NCBI RefSeq assembly: GCF_011397635.1
Contig: NC_064775.1
Span: 16,133,452 to 16,197,451 of the forward strand
Reading direction: 5' to 3'
DNA from: Epinephelus fuscoguttatus
Taxonomy: Eukaryota > Chordata > Actinopteri > Perciformes > Serranidae
DNA: 64,000 nucleotides
The notes under the pieces are model-generated. The model saw only the letters and a program-made list of their open reading frames with translations, had not been told where the DNA came from and ran no database searches. This document shows, piece by piece, positions 1 to 10,969 of the stretch (its first letter is position 1; the number at the start of each line of letters is the position of its first letter). The position numbers and the translations under genes were made by a program.

Positions 1-200
1 TGTGGTGGTCACAGCCCAGCTGCTGCGGTTAAACTTCCCTCGTACATCCCGGCAGAGTGCTGCTGTCAGCCGGTGACACGACGCTCCGGTGTCACCCCCG
101 CTGCTCTCTGGCCCCGCAGCCGCTGATGACGCTCACATGACCGGGGAGTCACGCCTCCTCATCATGCGCTCTGCTGGATGTCAGCGCGTCCACCTTTTAA
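1..200. promoter_or_regulatory. CpG-rich promoter-like segment at the left edge
   Basis: This stretch is clearly richer in GC and CpG than the AT-rich DNA that follows from about position 200. It contains a CRE-like TGACGC next to an E-box-like CACATGA around 126-140. The change in composition suggests the edge of a CpG-rich promoter or a first non-coding exon, probably of a gene to the left. By synteny with human Xp22.2 that neighbour could be rab9a, but no coding sequence is visible and the direction cannot be fixed. A GC-rich repeat is the alternative. Confidence 0.3.
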
Positions 201-369
201 TGTGCTTTAATATCCTTCTCTGTTCCACTGCACATGTGAAATCGGTTTTCTAAAACATACCCATCTTTAAACATAGAAAATACCTGACCTATATTAAAGG
301 TCAGTGGGTTAAAGCAATGGTTAGGAACCTTCAGAAGGTCCCTAAATTAATGAAGGGTCACAAGATAAC

Positions 370-1615
370 TCAAGTTATAAGAAGGAAATGTCTCTTTATA
401 GTCATTTTGTGGCCTTTTTTGGTTGTTTTCCCTCTTTTTTGTAGTTACTAAGTGTCTCTTTGTAATCGTTTTGTGTTTTTTTAGTCCTTTTGTGTCTCTT
501 TGAGGAAATTCTGTGGCTTTTTTTTATCAGTTTGTGGCTCTTTGAAGTAATTTTGTGTCTTTTTTAGTCAATTTATGTCTCTTTGAGGTAATTTTGTGGG
601 GGTTTTTTTGTATTTACTTTGTGTCTTTTGCAGATGTTTTATGTCTCTGTAGTCATTTTGTGTCTCTTTTTGGTTGTTTTGCCCCATTTGTGGTTATTTT
701 ATGTCTTTGTCATCGTTTTGTGTCTCTTTGATGCATTTTTGTGTCGTGGGGTGATTTTGTCTTTGTTTTGTAGTTTCTTAGTGTCTCTTTGTGGTTATTT
801 TTATCCCTTTTGCTCATGCTGTGTCTTTGTAGTCATTTTGTTTCTTTTTGAGGCAATTTTGTCTCTCTTTTGTAGTTACTCACTGTCTCTTTATAGCCGT
901 TTTGTGTCTCTGTGTGGTTATTTCATGTCTTTTTTGGTTGCCCTGCCCCTGTTGTGTCGTTAATTTTGTGCCACTTTGTCGTTGTTTTGTGTCTCTGGGA
1001 TAATTTTGTTTCTTTTTTGGTAATTTGGTGTCTCTTTGAGGTCATTTTGTGTAATTTTTGTAGCTACTATGTGTCTCTGTAGTTGCTTTGTGTCTCTCTG
1101 AGGTCGTTCTGTATCTTTGGGGCAATTTTGTCTCTTTTTTTTTAGTTATTTAGTGTCTCTTTGTAGTTGTTCTGTGTCTCTGATGCAGCTTTGTGGCGTT
1201 TTTGGTCACCGCCTGTCTCTTTGATGTAATTTTGAGGCAATTTGTGGTGATTTTGTGTTTTTTTCCAGGTAATTTGGGTCCTTTTAGATATTTTGTGTGT
1301 CCTTTAGGTCATTTTGTGTCTCTTTAAGACAATTTTGTCACTTTTTTGTAGTTAGTCCCTCTTTGTGGTTGATTTATGTCTCTTAGATGCCATTTTTGGC
1401 TTTTTTGGTCATTTAGTGTCTCTTTAATGTCACTTTGTGTCATTTTTGGTTGTTTTGTAGTTGTTTTGCATCTCACTGCAGTTGATTTGCATCTTCATGT
1501 GGTGTTTTTGAGTCTCTTCCTGGTCAGCATGTGTTAATTTGAATGATATTTTGCAGGTGAAGGCCAGGGGGCCCTGTACCTGTACCCAGTAGGCCCATTT
1601 AGTAAACCATCCATG
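370..1615 (-). repeat. Dispersed element with internal ~24-30 bp tandem repeats, copy 1
   Basis: About 1.2 kb is built from degenerate short units resembling TTTGTGTCTCTTTGTAGTCA. The right end (about 1550-1615) carries a non-repetitive flank that reads on the minus strand as a 'catggatgg...ggccttcacctgcaaa' type sequence. The same flank and unit occur at 38650-39660 and in shorter form at 35945-36335 on the opposite strand, so this is a dispersed element in minus orientation. The tail block that closes the other two copies is not seen near 340-370, so this copy looks truncated. The reading frames within it are low-complexity and not credible genes. Confidence 0.8.
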
Positions 1616-3419
1616 CTTACTATACATAACAGTAACCCTCGTGCATTATCATTGCCCCTGCAAAGCATAAATTAGCAAAGACAATCTGAATTTATGCATA
1701 TCTGCAGGTTTGCAAGCCTCTTACAGTCGGAGCCCAAAACTTCTTATCTGTGTCCGCAGTGTGTTTTGTCTGTTTGTATCTGCGTGCATGTGGAAGGCAG
1801 AGAAAATATAAATGGCTACACAGCAGTGATTTCACAGGCCACCATGACTGAGAGGGTGGAATCCGTCTCCCAACACTACGCTCAAAAGATAGGGAGCATC
1901 TGAGAGGAGACACAACAGAGAGAAAAGCCACAGCACTGAGATACCAAGCAGCCACACTCCTACTGTATCTGCCAGACAAGATATTGCAGCTCTAAATCTG
2001 ATGAGAACCATGACAAGGGGATTTTATCTTTGGACATCCCTGAACTGTCCTTTTAAAGCCAACTGAGCCTGCTGCAAGGAAACAGAAGTTGTGTTGAGCT
2101 AGGAAATGCATGCCTCACTTAATTTCAGGTCAGAAATTGAAAGGTTTTATTTAAAAAATGAAAGACTCTTCAGCCTGCGCAGGAAAGACCCATCAGTATG
2201 ATGTCATGATGACTTGTAATCAAGTCACTGTGCCACGTCGGCTGAGTGAAGGACCATGGGATATCCACCCTTGAGGCTGCTCAGGAGGGCAGATTACTGA
2301 CTCACATGCTCACCGTTTTCTAAGGTCACATGTCTCATCCGCTGCAGCTCCAAGTGAATGGGATATTACAGGGAGCCGGGGGCATGTTTTCTTCCTCTGT
2401 GAAAGGAATTTAAGCATTCATACCAAGTGTGACTTACAATAAATAAGTGCAGCACTTTCTTCCTCGACATCAACAAAATCAGGCAGTAATGAGGTTATAG
2501 TTCAAGACTGCAGTGGCTTTACATTATTCCTCTGACCACAAAAAGTCCATGGAAGACAGAGGAGCCAGGGAAAGCAGTTAAATGAGCTACTGTAAGTATA
2601 GATTAACTGCAGGAGACAGGAAATGATTCAGCAGGAGGAAGATGATGAGATCTACTTCTCTAAAAATTGCGGTTTCTGTCTGCAGCTGCAACAGGCAGTG
2701 ACTCTGCTTTTTCAGCCCATAGTAGAGATGTAAGCGCACAGTTTGGCCATTTAGGTATGGATTTACTGGTGAATCCACACGCAAAAAACAAGGATACATC
2801 CTTAAAGAATGTCTTGTTCAAACCACAAGTCTGCGCTCCATCCCGCAAGAATGCTTCTGTCCTTTGTTTCCACTCTGCATTCCTCTGACCATTCTTCCTG
2901 TTTCAGTGTTTAACAAAATTCTTGAAGCATTTAATGGGCTGCAGGAAAATTCTCATTTTGTTGTTTTCGCATTCACCATTAAAAACACATATCAGCACTT
3001 ACGGGTTCAAATCTTGCATCTTTTGACCACAATTTTAAATCTTTCCATCTTTTGAACAGTGTCTCAGTCTACACAGAATCATGAAATCTTTTGACTGAGG
3101 TGAAAACAGGAAAACCACTAACATGAGTGCGGTTTCAGTCGATGTGGTAAAATCAGCAGCACTGACAGTTTGTGTCATTTTACTAAGTCAAAATGCTAAA
3201 AACCTTTTGATATCAGCTCCTCAAAGTGAATTTGTGATGCATTTATTGATAGTAAACTGAATACTTTTGGGAATGTTTGACAATTTTCTTACCCTTTACA
3301 CCCACTAAAGCCATCATCTGTAACACTGAAGCATTCTTGTGCAAACAAGAATAAGAGACCCACTTCTCCTCTCCCAAAGAAGTCAGACTGTCCTTCAGGG
3401 CTTAACGAACAAGTATTTT
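1616..3419. other. Intergenic, no gene recognised
   Basis: No frame here resembles a known protein, and no RNA gene or large repeat was recognised. The sequence is ordinary AT-rich non-coding DNA downstream (3') of tceanc. Confidence 0.5.
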
Positions 3420-3600
3420 ATTTTTAAAAATTAATCTGTTGATTACTTTCTCAATTAATCACTCATGTGTTTGATCAATAAAATGTCAGAAATTTTTAAA
3501 AACTGCTTTCCAGAATACAATTTGGTGTCTTAAGACATGGTATTTTGTCCAACCTACACCTTCCAAATCCAAAAGTTCTGCTTACTATCATAGAAAACAA
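3420..3600 (+). repeat. Dispersed AT-rich repeat, copy 1
   Basis: The stretch has a 'gattaatca...atcaataaaatgtcag' block followed by a 'gtcttaagacatg...tttgtcc' block. A similar arrangement appears at about 7580-7720, which suggests two diverged copies of one dispersed teleost repeat. The surrounding 3600-4050 is AT-rich with no coding potential. Confidence 0.45.
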
Positions 3601-4129
3601 AGAAAACTATGGAAGCAGATAAGAGACAAAATATGTTTTTGTTTTCAGCCACTGAATTTAAAGCACTGGAATATTTTACCTGAAAAAACAATTTCTTGAT
3701 TTGCGATTTTAAAAAAGCTGAATTTTAATCTATTTTTTCAGTGTTTACAAATTGAGATCCAACAATTCAAGTTTTAGATTAAAAAAAAAAATTGACTTAA
3801 ATTTTGGGATCTGAATTTGTGAAAACTGAAGAAAAAAATCTAATTCAGCTTTTAAAATTGTAAAGCAAGAAATTTCATATTTTAATATATTCTGATACAT
3901 CCTCATATTTTTATATAGAAGCAAATTTGCATTCATTTAGCTTAAAAAATGATTCATTCATTATCAAAATTGTTGCTGATTAATTTACTGTGATTAACTA
4001 ATTAATTACCATAAAAGTTTAATTAATAGCTATTAATGGCTATTATTTGCTTAAATCACTAAAATCAACAGGCCTGTATTTGGGACAGGCTTTTAATTCC
4101 TTTCACACAAAACTGTTGCTCAGTAAAGA

Positions 4130-4195
4130 TGGGACATACAATCAACTTGTTTATTTACACCAGTATGAATATTGTATAAAATCTGCTGTCTGGAT
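4130..4195 (-). other. tceanc: tceanc 3'UTR with poly(A) signal
   Basis: On the minus strand a canonical AATAAA lies at 4150-4155, about 40 bases after the tceanc stop codon. Cleavage would be expected near 4130, giving a very short 3'UTR. The signal is read from sequence. The cleavage site is inferred. Confidence 0.6.
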
Positions 4196-5203
4196 TCAGA
4201 GGCAGACCCAGCCACTGTGGTACCACTGCTGCCCACACTTGCTGCAGGTCACAAAGGTCATTGCATCCGAATCAGGCCCGCTCTGCCTCACCCAGGCAGG
4301 CAAGAAAAGGGCCCCCCTGGACACCTGCGTCACCTTACAGTCTGATTCCCCGCATCTTTTGCATCTTATCTTCTGCGTCCGCGTCCCTTCTATCCCTTGA
4401 GGAAGCTGCCTCTCGCTCACACCGCGGGACGAGTACTCCTCCCTCAGCTGCCAGAGCTCTGTGCTGGCCATCTCCTCCGTCGACATCCGGGCGAAGGCCT
4501 CGGGTGACAGCGAGCCGCTCAGGAGGCCCTGACATAGATGCCCGTGTTTAGGGTTCCTCAAGTTGGCCACCTTGCTCCTCACACAGGCTTTGTATTTGAC
4601 CTGGCTGGATTTGTGGAGCTCGTGGATGTGCTGCTCGATGTCTGTGGCCAGCTCTGCAGCCTTGTCTTTATCAGGAAGTTCAGGGCAGAGGGCAGTGAGA
4701 AGGAGCTGGACACATTTGGATCTTACAGATGAGAAACTAGAGGATGCAGAGGTGCTTTCTGCAGTCAAAGAAAGAGTCTGGGGGCCATCTCTTGCCACTG
4801 AGGAAGATGCTTCTTGTGCTGCGCACTTCACATTCTCCACAGCACTGTCACATGTCTGTGCCGGATCAGTGTGGGAATCCCCCTGCTTGCAAACTCCTCC
4901 ATCCCTGGCCTCGTCTGTTAGAGAAACCATGCGACAGAGCTCAGGTCTCACACCTTGTCTATCTTTGCTGTACCGTCTCTTCCAATTTGACAACAAGCTC
5001 TTCGCTGCCTTCTTCACGCTGGTATCAGAGCAGCTCTTCAGGAGCCTGTAGAGTACTTTAACAATGTCCGTTGTTTCTAGCTGCTCTGCTGTGATGTGCG
5101 ACTTATCAAGGTCACCAAGGAGGGTCAAGATGTTCTCATAGCTTCTGTCTGCGTGGGCTCTTTCTATCTGCAGAGCACAGTGGACAATTTCTTTTGCATC
5201 CAT
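4196..5203 (-). CDS. tceanc: TCEANC: TFIIS N-terminal and central domain-containing protein
   Basis: This is a complete 335-residue frame in one exon. The family relates to elongation factor TFIIS (TCEA), which helps backtracked RNA polymerase II cut its transcript; the exact role of TCEANC is poorly known. An N-terminal TFIIS/LW helical bundle spans residues 1-77, ending in a LLSNWKRRY-type motif. A Ser-rich linker covers about 78-155. A central TFIIS domain spans about 158-265, with CVRSKVANLRNPKH and LLSGSLSPEAFARMS motifs. A C-terminal zinc ribbon covers 279-335, with C281/C284 and C320/C323. The length fits vertebrate TCEANC. The start is secure: the ATG sits in CCACCATGG directly after a polypyrimidine-CTGCAG acceptor. 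The TFIIS catalytic acidic pair reads Asp-Ser-Asp (311-313) rather than Asp-Glu. The neighbours tmsb4x and prps2 match human Xp22.2. Confidence 0.93.
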   Translation of the reverse strand: MDAKEIVHCALQIERAHADRSYENILTLLGDLDKSHITAEQLETTDIVKVLYRLLKSCSDTSVKKAAKSLLSNWKRRYSKDRQGVRPELCRMVSLTDEARDGGVCKQGDSHTDPAQTCDSAVENVKCAAQEASSSVARDGPQTLSLTAESTSASSSFSSVRSKCVQLLLTALCPELPDKDKAAELATDIEQHIHELHKSSQVKYKACVRSKVANLRNPKHGHLCQGLLSGSLSPEAFARMSTEEMASTELWQLREEYSSRGVSERQLPQGIEGTRTQKIRCKRCGESDCKVTQVSRGALFLPAWVRQSGPDSDAMTFVTCSKCGQQWYHSGWVCL

Positions 5204-5208
5204 GGTGG
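5136..5208 (-). other. 3' part of a predicted upstream ORF overlapping the tceanc start
   Basis: If the 5'UTR exon (5' of the donor at 5609) is spliced to the acceptor before 5208, an ATG at 5621-5623 opens a 28-codon frame. It crosses the junction, overlaps the tceanc ATG in another frame and stops at 5136-5138. Such an overlapping uORF would be expected to dampen translation. It depends on the inferred splice and a transcription start upstream of 5623. Confidence 0.35.
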
Positions 5209-5254
5209 CTGCAGAGAGATTGATAAGACACTTTCATAACAGAGAGGCTTCTAA

Positions 5255-5500
5255 CTATGGTGGTCGATGCAAAAAATGCGAATGGCCCTATCTAGAGCCA
5301 ATGTTTGGTTTGTCCGTTCTGGGCTACTGTAGGAACATGGTGGTGGAACATGGCAAGGTTTGTAGATGAGGACCCGCTCCCTATGTACATATAAACAGCT
5401 CATTCTAAGGTAACAAAACACAGCAATTGTTATTTTCAGGTGATTATACACCAACGAAAATATTATATTATGTTCAATTTCTTGACACACTGGACCTTTA
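5255..5500. repeat. Dispersed repeat within the tceanc 5' intron
   Basis: The segment around 'gaggacccgctccctatgtacatataaacagctc...' resembles a short interspersed element I recall from many teleost introns. It lies wholly between the inferred 5'UTR exon and the coding exon of tceanc. There is no second copy in this window, so the call rests on recall alone. Confidence 0.4.
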
Positions 5501-5609
5501 AATAGTAAAATAACTCCTGAATATAGATCTGTAACTTAATACACAAACACTTGCAGGATGCACGATTACACATATTCAAATAAAAATCTGTGTGTTTGTG
5601 TTTCTTTAC

Positions 5610-5690
5610 CTGAAATCCTTCATGGTTTGCAGCTTCTTCACACAAGCAGTTCGCCTGAAAACGTCTGTAAGGGAGCAGCCATGTTGGATC
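5610..5690 (-). other. tceanc: Inferred 5'UTR exon of tceanc
   Basis: Reading leftwards on the minus strand, a CAG|GTAAAG donor sits at 5604-5612, matching the good acceptor (CTGCAG) at 5209-5214 just before the tceanc ATG. The exon would run from near the YY1-like motif at about 5685 down to 5610. Only its 3' end is directly supported. The transcription start is inferred. Confidence 0.5.
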
Positions 5691-5715
5691 TGTCTTCAAA
5701 ACAGGAAGTTGCCTG
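5675..5715 (-). promoter_or_regulatory. Candidate tceanc core promoter with YY1 and ETS sites
   Basis: On the minus strand AACATGGCTGC (5675-5685) fits the YY1 consensus found just downstream of TATA-less vertebrate start sites. A GGAAGT ETS-type site (plus strand, about 5704-5709) lies close by. The pair is typical of housekeeping promoters and sits just upstream of the inferred first exon of tceanc. Confidence 0.45.
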
Positions 5716-5829
5716 ACTTCACCTCTAGATGGTGCTGCAGCCTCACACAACTACACACCCATGGAGCTCACCACAAGCTTCTAACGAAGGAATTAAATGT
5801 ACTAGAGGCTGAGCATGTATTATGCTTCT

Positions 5830-7095
5830 TTATTTATTTTAATCATGACATCATTTTTCTAAAGAATGAAGATGAACGCAGTTTTTTTTAAAAATGTGAG
5901 CCTGAGTGAAGGGAGTGTCATCCTGAATCCTGTAATCCCCCCTCGCAGCACTTTGTGGTGTGTTAAATCTGTTATTGTATCACAATAATAAGGCGGTCGT
6001 GCTGTGATTTGTTTAAATGTACTGCAGGATTAGCTCTTTATGAGGGGATTTTGGTGTGTGCATTTGGCTTTTCAGGTTATACCCTGTTTAGAAACCAGGC
6101 TGTATTTTCACAACTCTTTTCTATACGTGTTGACAGGAGCAACAAAGCTGGATTAGCATCTGTGTCAAAGCATATGAAGAGGTGAAGATGTAGATATTCA
6201 ATTAAAAACGTAAAGTCAAGAATGTTCTTGGATCAATCTGTATGATTGTGACTATTTCTGGATGGCTGTGGTGCAGATGGAGGATTCACATTCAAACAAC
6301 CAGACAGCCTCCAGACAAGAATCCAAGAGTGGACAGTAGCTGTTCAGCTGTGCAATTATATGTTGTGAAGGAAGAAGATGAATGAGTGTAAAGTATAATT
6401 CATGGTTGTGGAGCTAAGACAAGAACCACTACAGTGGACTGACTAGTTTGCAGGTAGTTGTTATTGCGTCCTCAAAGCCAATTAGACAGTTGGGTGTAAT
6501 GACACACTTGAGTGTGACGTGTGCGAATGAAAATATAGAAACTCTGGGTGGTCGAAAAGTTACACATGTATTCATTTAGCATTATTTGAATAGGGACAGT
6601 AATGTCACTGAATGGACCTTTATCGCAGCACTTGTCAAAGTGGGAAAAGCACAGGTAAAATTGATAACATTAACAATGGCTAAGCTCCATTTAGTTTCAT
6701 GTCAGCTATTACCAGGACCTCCCCGAAGTGCAACACAGCTACCATCACTAAAAGCACTATTTTCATAGAATACACCTGTGTTTTACCTACTATGATATGT
6801 CAAAATGTGTGTAATGAGTGTAATTTAGGGACTGTATGAAAAGTATTGCAGTGGAGAAGTGGGCTGAAATGTGGGGTTAATGTTCCACCTTTTTATAAAA
6901 AAAAAAAGAAAAAAATGCAGATCCTCCTCAGTCATTTGTAACAGCTGTAACTGTATTTTTAACAATACATCTTGCAATGGAAGGCTGATATTAACCCTTC
7001 GAAAACCTGCGCTTGATTTATTTCAAAAACAGGAAGAAGGCAGCGAGCAACCAAAGAAGAAATTACCTAAAAAAATTGCAAAAATAAATCAGTAG
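5830..7095. other. Intergenic, no gene recognised
   Basis: This is AT-rich sequence upstream of tceanc. No convincing exon, RNA gene or large repeat was recognised. Confidence 0.5.
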
Positions 7096-7099
7096 AAAG

Positions 7100-7430
7100 A
7101 GAAAATTTAAAACTAATTTTCTTGTTTTTAATTTTCTCTTTTTACTATTTTTCTTTCTTTCTTTTTTTTTGAAAATTTTTTGGGTCATTTCCTTGTTTGT
7201 TTCTTTTGGACTTTTTTGTCTTCGTTCTTTTTTTTTTCTTTTTTTTTTACTGATTTCTTTGTTTTAATTTTCACTTTTTACTATTTTTTTAAAATTAGTA
7301 AAAAAAAAAATAAAAAAAGAATTAAAAACAAACAAATGAGAAAATGACCCCAAACGATTAAAAAACAACAGTAAAAAGAGAAAATAAAAAAATAGTTAAA
7401 AAAAGGAGAAAAAACGTTCAAAACAAACAC
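7100..7430. repeat. T-rich/A-rich inverted repeat (foldback)
   Basis: A T-rich arm (about 7105-7270, with a 'tttgggtcatttccttgtttgtttc' core) is followed by an A-rich arm (about 7290-7430, with 'aaaacaaacaaatgagaaaatgacccc'). The arms are roughly complementary, so the segment could fold into a hairpin. It may be a small foldback transposable element whose arms have drifted toward low complexity. Confidence 0.55.
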
Positions 7431-7579
7431 ATAAATGACCTGAAAGTGCTTGAAAACTACTATAATTATGTACCATGATTCTAAATATGTATTTTCTAAA
7501 ATAATTTTCTAAATCTACAATCTATTTGCTTGACACTTCTCACCAAGTTGCCTTTTTCCCATATTTATTTATTATTAAT

Positions 7580-7720
7580 TCATCTGTTTTCTCAGTTACA
7601 CATTTAATCTTTATTTCTATAAATAAAATATCAGAAAATTGCAAAAAAAATGACCTCTATAATTTCCCAACATCCAAACTGACGTCTGACAATGTCTCGT
7701 TTTGTGTGACCAACACAAAC
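7580..7720 (+). repeat. Dispersed AT-rich repeat, copy 2
   Basis: A block with 'ataaaatatcagaaaattgc', then 'aatttcccaacatccaaactgacgtct', then a 'gtctcgttttgtgtgaccaac' block follows the same order as the copy at 3420-3600. It is a diverged dispersed repeat in the same orientation. Confidence 0.45.
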
Positions 7721-8639
7721 ACTATTCAGACACAAGGCAATTCAAAGTGCTTTATAGGACATGGAAAACAATCACCGTAAGACATTAAGGAAACATTAAA
7801 GTTGCGTTTCAAAGACAATAAAAAAAAAAAAAAAGCAAGAACAAGTTTTGGACAGTCCACAACCCTGACATGAGTTGTTTTCTTCACATGAACACAGGAG
7901 CATTTATGGAGAATCAAGTCCAGACACTGTCCAGAGTTTCTCTGCCACACGTGGCACACAAGAAGAGACTGTCCATATCAGAGGCGTTGTAACCAACTGG
8001 AAATACTCACTTTGGTTTAGGCGAGGGCAGTGGTGTAGTGGTGGTTGATGAGGTGGGTGTACTAAAAAGTAGATGGGTAAGGAGGAAGTGGGTATACTCT
8101 CTTTTATATCCCAACTGTAAATGTCCAGAGAAAGAGGTGGGTATACCCTGCATACCTGTGTATGCCAGTGTGGGTAGAGCGTGCAGGATGCTGGACATGA
8201 TGTGAATAACTCTGCAGTCACATAGCACGTTTGTAATCACAAACAACCAAGTCTTCTGGCATTTCTTGAACTTGTATGACAATTTTAGCTTTGGCCCTCA
8301 TCGACAATAGCTCCCCAATCTCGTAATCTCTTCAGTTAGACATTTATCTTCGTGTTTATCTTGCTCGCCATAAATTCTCCAGACATGGGCTCAGTTGGGC
8401 ATTACTTTGGATTTGTACTTGACACGTGGCAGGAAGAAGTCAGTTTCATGTCCGATCCCACTGATTCAGACATTTGCATTCTCACATACAGCTCCTCCAG
8501 GTTACATTTGGATAATTTTAGTTTTGCAGTGCATGTGTGAAAAGGGGCTTTATTTAATATCTTATCATACAAGACAAATAAAAGCCCCAAATATTCACAC
8601 CTACCTAAGCAGTATCAATTACAAAATATGCTGCAGACC

Positions 8640-9350
8640 AATTACACTTGATTAACTCTTGAATTCATTCACTAATTGTTTCAGCTTCTCCCTTGAGCAA
8701 ACAGAAAAGATAAACAACCCTCCCCTTATTCTGACCCCTCCCGCTTCCCTAAACATTTTCACATAGTCCCTTAGGAGATTTCACTTTAATAGACACTTTA
8801 ATTCAATTATGCTGCCTGTGTAAGATGCATTATCTTCATATCTGTCATTAGGTTTTTCATTAATTTGACAGTAAGAGTAGGAGTCCAGTTCGTAGTCTGT
8901 GATAGTAGTCATGTCCCTTTGGCGTGGCTCCATTGACTGTGACTGAAAAGCTAGCGTCCTTTGTGTGTATAAATTTCACATAAACTGCACTAGAATGTGA
9001 GTTTTCATCTCAATATTGCCTTTTAATTCACATTTAATAGCAGCGGCATGAATCAAAGTGCGCTCCCGTCAAATTATATATGTTATTATTCAGGCACAAA
9101 TAGTTCCATGAGATATAAATGGATGAGCACGGTGTCATTACGTAACCTGAGGTATGACATCACCCTCCTAATCTCGTATTAAAAATTTGCTTTTAAGGTT
9201 GACGCAGCTGGGGCCAATAGCGGTGGAGGCCCCACGGGAAAATTGATACAGTGTCTCTTCGTATAATAGCCTCTGGCTCTCAAGTTTTCAAAGTGCAGCT
9301 TTTAAAATCCCCCAAATGGAAGTCGTAGCTTCCAGGAGGCTTTTAGCAGC
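8640..9350. other. Repeat-free block, possible conserved non-coding element
   Basis: This stretch lacks recognisable repeats and long simple tracts. It is dense in TAAT-type homeodomain cores and contains TGACATCA/TTACGTAAC-like sites (about 9137-9165). It has no coding frame. Its character resembles vertebrate regulatory sequence, but conservation was not tested. Confidence 0.25.
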
Positions 9351-9523
9351 GTTAATGTTTAACTTTTATTTCCAAGTGTGCTGGCTTAAGGAGATTTCTG
9401 TCGGTGTGTCCGGCAGTGTGCAACGGTGGCCATCCAAGTTCTTGTAGACGTGTGTCAGTGGTCTTTTGGTTGTTGCTGAGTGGATTTTGTGAACTACTGG
9501 TCCCCAACCTAAAACATTGCTTC

Positions 9524-9528
<5 letters not shown>

Positions 9529-9554
<26 letters not shown>
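9529..9554. repeat. (GT)n microsatellite
   Basis: An uninterrupted GT dinucleotide tract of about 26 bases. Confidence 0.95.
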
Positions 9555-9951
9555 ACTGAGATGGGTGGGGTCCAGCTGGCCCTTCAGTGGACACATGCAG
9601 GAGACAGAGCAGGAAAAAAAAATCCCCTGTAGCAGTCGAAACACTGCAGACCCTTTGCCTTTTCTTACTGCTACCACACATGACTGGAATTCCCAAAAAC
9701 ACACACAAGGCTCCTCGGATCTTATCAAGTCATTTCACTGCGGCCCGCTTCCACTTGTGCACTCCTTATCTGTGGGAATGGAATTTTACCAGCACACCAC
9801 CGCTGTGGCACCCATTGGTCAACAGGTGGAGCTCTCTGCACTGTGCTAGTTTCATTGGTGCTGTGTGAGGAAGTGGAGTCCTGCTGTATCACATCCTGCT
9901 TTTGTTGTCTCCGCCTCTTGTGCAGACCACGCCACACTTGGTACGCATGAG

Positions 9952-9982
9952 CACACACACCCACACACACACACACACACAC
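9952..9982. repeat. (CA)n microsatellite
   Basis: A CA tract of about 31 bases with one interruption. Confidence 0.95.
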
Positions 9983-10013
9983 TTTCTACCCCGCCCTGAG
10001 CTTGAGAAATCCT

Positions 10014-10049
10014 GAGGAGGAGGAGGAGGAGGAGGAGGAGGAGGAGGGA
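10014..10049. repeat. (GAG)n trinucleotide repeat
   Basis: About 12 GAG/AGG units. The neighbouring frames give homopolymer proline or leucine runs and are not genes. Confidence 0.95.
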
Positions 10050-10969
10050 GGTCTTTCTTGTTAAAGTGATCAGTTTCTTCATGGGCAGACATTCATGACA
10101 ACATGGTAAGTCCCTGCAAGCCCCCCTACACACATCCTGGATACACAGCTCATACAGCACAAGTGTGTGTCCGGCTGTGTGAATGTGTGTGTGTGCACAT
10201 CAGGCAACACAAAAGAATAAACAGTGTTCACAAAAATGGTTAATATCTTGAGTAGCAGCTGTTTTTGTCTCATTCTTGCTCTGCCAGTGCAAATATCTAA
10301 GCTACTTAGGGACTGTACACAAATTATTAGAGGGGAGGAGAGGTTAAAAAAAGGGCAGGGATGTTTATTTTTTTCTCTTTTGCTGAGGGGAGGGCAGTCT
10401 GACTTTATTTTGGGAGAGTTGAAAATTTCCCATCACACATAATGTTCTCTATTCACTTCCTCCTTCAATTTCTTTGGCCTCAGAACAGAAGTTAAAAAAA
10501 AGAAAAGTTAAAGTTGGCATTTACTCAAGTTCAAGTTCAGCTTTTTATGATTGCTGAAATTACTAATTTGCACATTGGTGGCTACTCAAAACTCTTCGGT
10601 GATCCAGGTATCATATATTTATTTTTGCTCACATGTAATTTGTAATATGGTATATTAGGTTGTAACTGTTAGCTCTGGTCCCAGTAGAGTGACCTAGATT
10701 AGTTAGAAGTGCTATTTATTAGCAATATTTTAGGGGATGTACTGGTGCAGAAATAAGACAACATCACTTTGAGATATAGAGCACATCTTCTTTGTAGCAT
10801 CCATGTTGTTTCTACATTTTGTAAGTAAGGCGGGAGAACACTGGAAAAAAGACTTCCCAACTTGGGAAACTGTAGTTTGCTACTTTCAGACAGAGCCAGG
10901 CGAGCCTTTCCCCGTTTTCAGTTTTTGTGCTAAGCTAAGCTAACTCTCCCTCTAAGCTTTAAACAAGGG

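Noticed and set aside
619-963. 114-codon frame with hydrophobic repeats suggesting a membrane protein
   Set aside because: It is a translation of the short tandem repeat array and has the periodicity of the repeat, not of a protein.
4563-5051. 162-codon plus-strand frame
   Set aside because: It is the antisense shadow of the tceanc coding exon.
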